Shown here one piece after another: positions 62,980 through 64,000 of a stretch of 64,000 bases of DNA. The notes beneath the pieces are model-generated. The model was not told where the DNA came from. It searched no databases and was given only the letters and a program-made list of their open reading frames with translations. A program made the position numbers and the translations under genes. Where the stretch lies: positions 682,001 to 746,000 of the forward strand of contig NZ_FQYP01000001.1 in the NCBI RefSeq assembly GCF_900141785.1, in the 5' to 3' direction. Every line of letters begins with the position of its first letter. The stretch's first letter is position 1. This DNA comes from Aquimarina spongiae (GTDB lineage Bacteria; Bacteroidota; Bacteroidia; Flavobacteriales; Flavobacteriaceae).

Positions 62980-64000
62980 ATTATCGGAGATCCATGAGTT
63001 TGTTTTATGATTCGAGGCACGATAGAAGGGATTACAGAAGCTATTCCATACGAAACCTGCTGTAAATTTGAATTGAGTAACACCCGCTGTAGCATTCTAC
63101 CCATATACAATCTACGGGAAAATAGAGATTGCCATTGTTGCTCGTATTGTTTTTCTAGTAATAATCGGGTATTATTAGAGCGTTTATGATCACTTTTGAT
63201 CAATAATTCTGCTAATATTCGTGCACTTTGTATGGCCATTGCCATCCCGTTACCACATAACGGATGAATAAGCCCTGCAGCATCTCCTGCCATAAAAATA
63301 TGCTGCTCTACAGGTTTTTTCTTGGCAAAATTAACCTGAGCTATCGTAATAGGCTTTTCAAACATAGGTGTTGCCTCTGCAAAAAAAGCTCGTAAATATG
63401 GATTCTTGTTTAGGACTTTTTCCTGAAAGGCTTCTACATCTCGATACTTTTTAAAACTCTGATAGGATGCCAAATAACATGCATTAACTGTTTCATTTTC
63501 TACCATAGATAGCCCGCAATAGCCTCCGTCAAAATTATGTAAAGCTACGGTTTGCGGATCAAACGAAGCTTTGTAATGCATTTTTACGGCTAGCCAAGAA
63601 GATTCATTGGTGCTCCATTTTCTATCCAATGTACCATCCAGTGATGAGCGTTTCCCGTAGGCTCCAATAACAAAATCGGATGTAAATACTGCTCCATTTT
63701 GGGTAAACACTTCAAACAGATGCTCTGTAAATTGTACATTGGTTACTATATCGGTAACCAAAGTAACTCCTAACTGTTCTGCTTTTTGCCATAAATAATG
63801 ATCCAAAGTATATCGGCTAATCCCAAAACCACCTAGCGGTAATTGACTACGGATAAGGTTCCCTTTTTGAGTAGAAATGACAAATTTCGAAATATCGACG
63901 GGATGCAAATGAGCTAATTCGAGGTCTAACTCTTTAAAATAAGGAACAACTTCGTTGGAGATGTATTCCCCGCATACTTTATGTCTGGGATAGGTATCTT
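62973..64000 (-). CDS. FAD-dependent oxidoreductase (geranylgeranyl reductase/halogenase-like), partial
   Basis: The minus strand is open to the window edge. A TTG at 63906-63908 is not a start, since in-frame codons before it continue with DTYPRHKVCGEYISNEVVPYFKEL. The PRHKVCGEYIS motif and IFMAGDAAGLIHPLCGNGMAMAIQSAR are typical of the FAD-monooxygenase/reductase group that includes geranylgeranyl reductases. The N-terminal Rossmann part lies beyond the window. It probably oxidises or decorates the type III PKS product. Confidence 0.82.
   Translation of the reverse strand, partial: DTYPRHKVCGEYISNEVVPYFKELDLELAHLHPVDISKFVISTQKGNLIRSQLPLGGFGISRYTLDHYLWQKAEQLGVTLVTDIVTNVQFTEHLFEVFTQNGAVFTSDFVIGAYGKRSSLDGTLDRKWSTNESSWLAVKMHYKASFDPQTVALHNFDGGYCGLSMVENETVNACYLASYQSFKKYRDVEAFQEKVLNKNPYLRAFFAEATPMFEKPITIAQVNFAKKKPVEQHIFMAGDAAGLIHPLCGNGMAMAIQSARILAELLIKSDHKRSNNTRLLLEKQYEQQWQSLFSRRLYMGRMLQRVLLNSNLQQVSYGIASVIPSIVPRIIKQTHGSPIIC

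Overview
The window reads as a chromosomal segment of a marine-type Bacteroidota, most likely family Flavobacteriaceae (an Aquimarina- or Kordia-like genome is my guess; it was not tested). The evidence is the AT-rich DNA, many short N-terminal lipoprotein signals, LytS/LytTR two-component pairs, PD40, FG-GAP and LRR surface proteins, an insulinase-type M16 lipoprotein, and a flavobacterial-style type III PKS locus. No tRNA, rRNA, CRISPR array, transposase or integrase was found.

Layout. 1-6.4 kb: the end of an ABC-2 exporter (permease, ATPase), a LysR regulator divergent from an Asp/Glu-type racemase, a LamG-like secreted protein, and the first LytTR/LytS pair. 6.5-26 kb: a paralogue-rich surface-biology region with three LytTR/histidine-kinase pairs in total, three PD40 propeller proteins, an M23 peptidase, a very unusual 2OG-Fe(II) oxygenase-WD40 fusion, a 1009-residue BNR/sortilin-like propeller, and three serine-hydrolase-fold proteins. 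Two of those three are tandem duplicates that have lost the catalytic SxxK and YxN residues. 26-34.6 kb: a pentapeptide-repeat membrane protein between direct repeats, an FG-GAP protein, a YfcC-type carrier paired with an ArgE-like deacetylase, and a lipoprotein with a strictly 21-residue LRR array.

35.1-39.9 kb is a compact seven-gene operon of mostly unknown proteins. It runs DUF5675, two small mutually similar proteins, an 82-residue protein, a 582-residue protein with peptidoglycan-binding-like motifs and a long amphipathic basic segment, a protein with Cys/His peptidase-like motifs, and a NUC-family non-specific nuclease without a signal peptide. It is one of two candidates for an undescribed system. 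The other, at 43.1-48.9 kb, is a strikingly AT-rich five-gene cassette: an unknown protein, a 63-residue protein, an HNH nuclease with a C-terminal membrane segment, a CoiA-like nuclease and a KAP-type membrane NTPase. It looks like a defence or conflict island and is followed by about 1 kb of non-coding, repeat-bearing DNA.

49.9-56.3 kb: housekeeping and small envelope proteins, including a Crp/Fnr regulator whose N-terminus appears frameshifted, a YceI protein and the M16 peptidase. 56.3-64 kb: a minus-strand biosynthetic cluster (phosphopantetheinyl transferase, ACP, ketosynthase, alpha/beta hydrolase, FabZ-like dehydratase, lipoprotein, FabL/FabI-like enoyl reductase, type III PKS, methyltransferase, FAD oxidoreductase running off the end). 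It probably makes a dedicated acyl starter that the type III PKS extends and the last two enzymes tailor.
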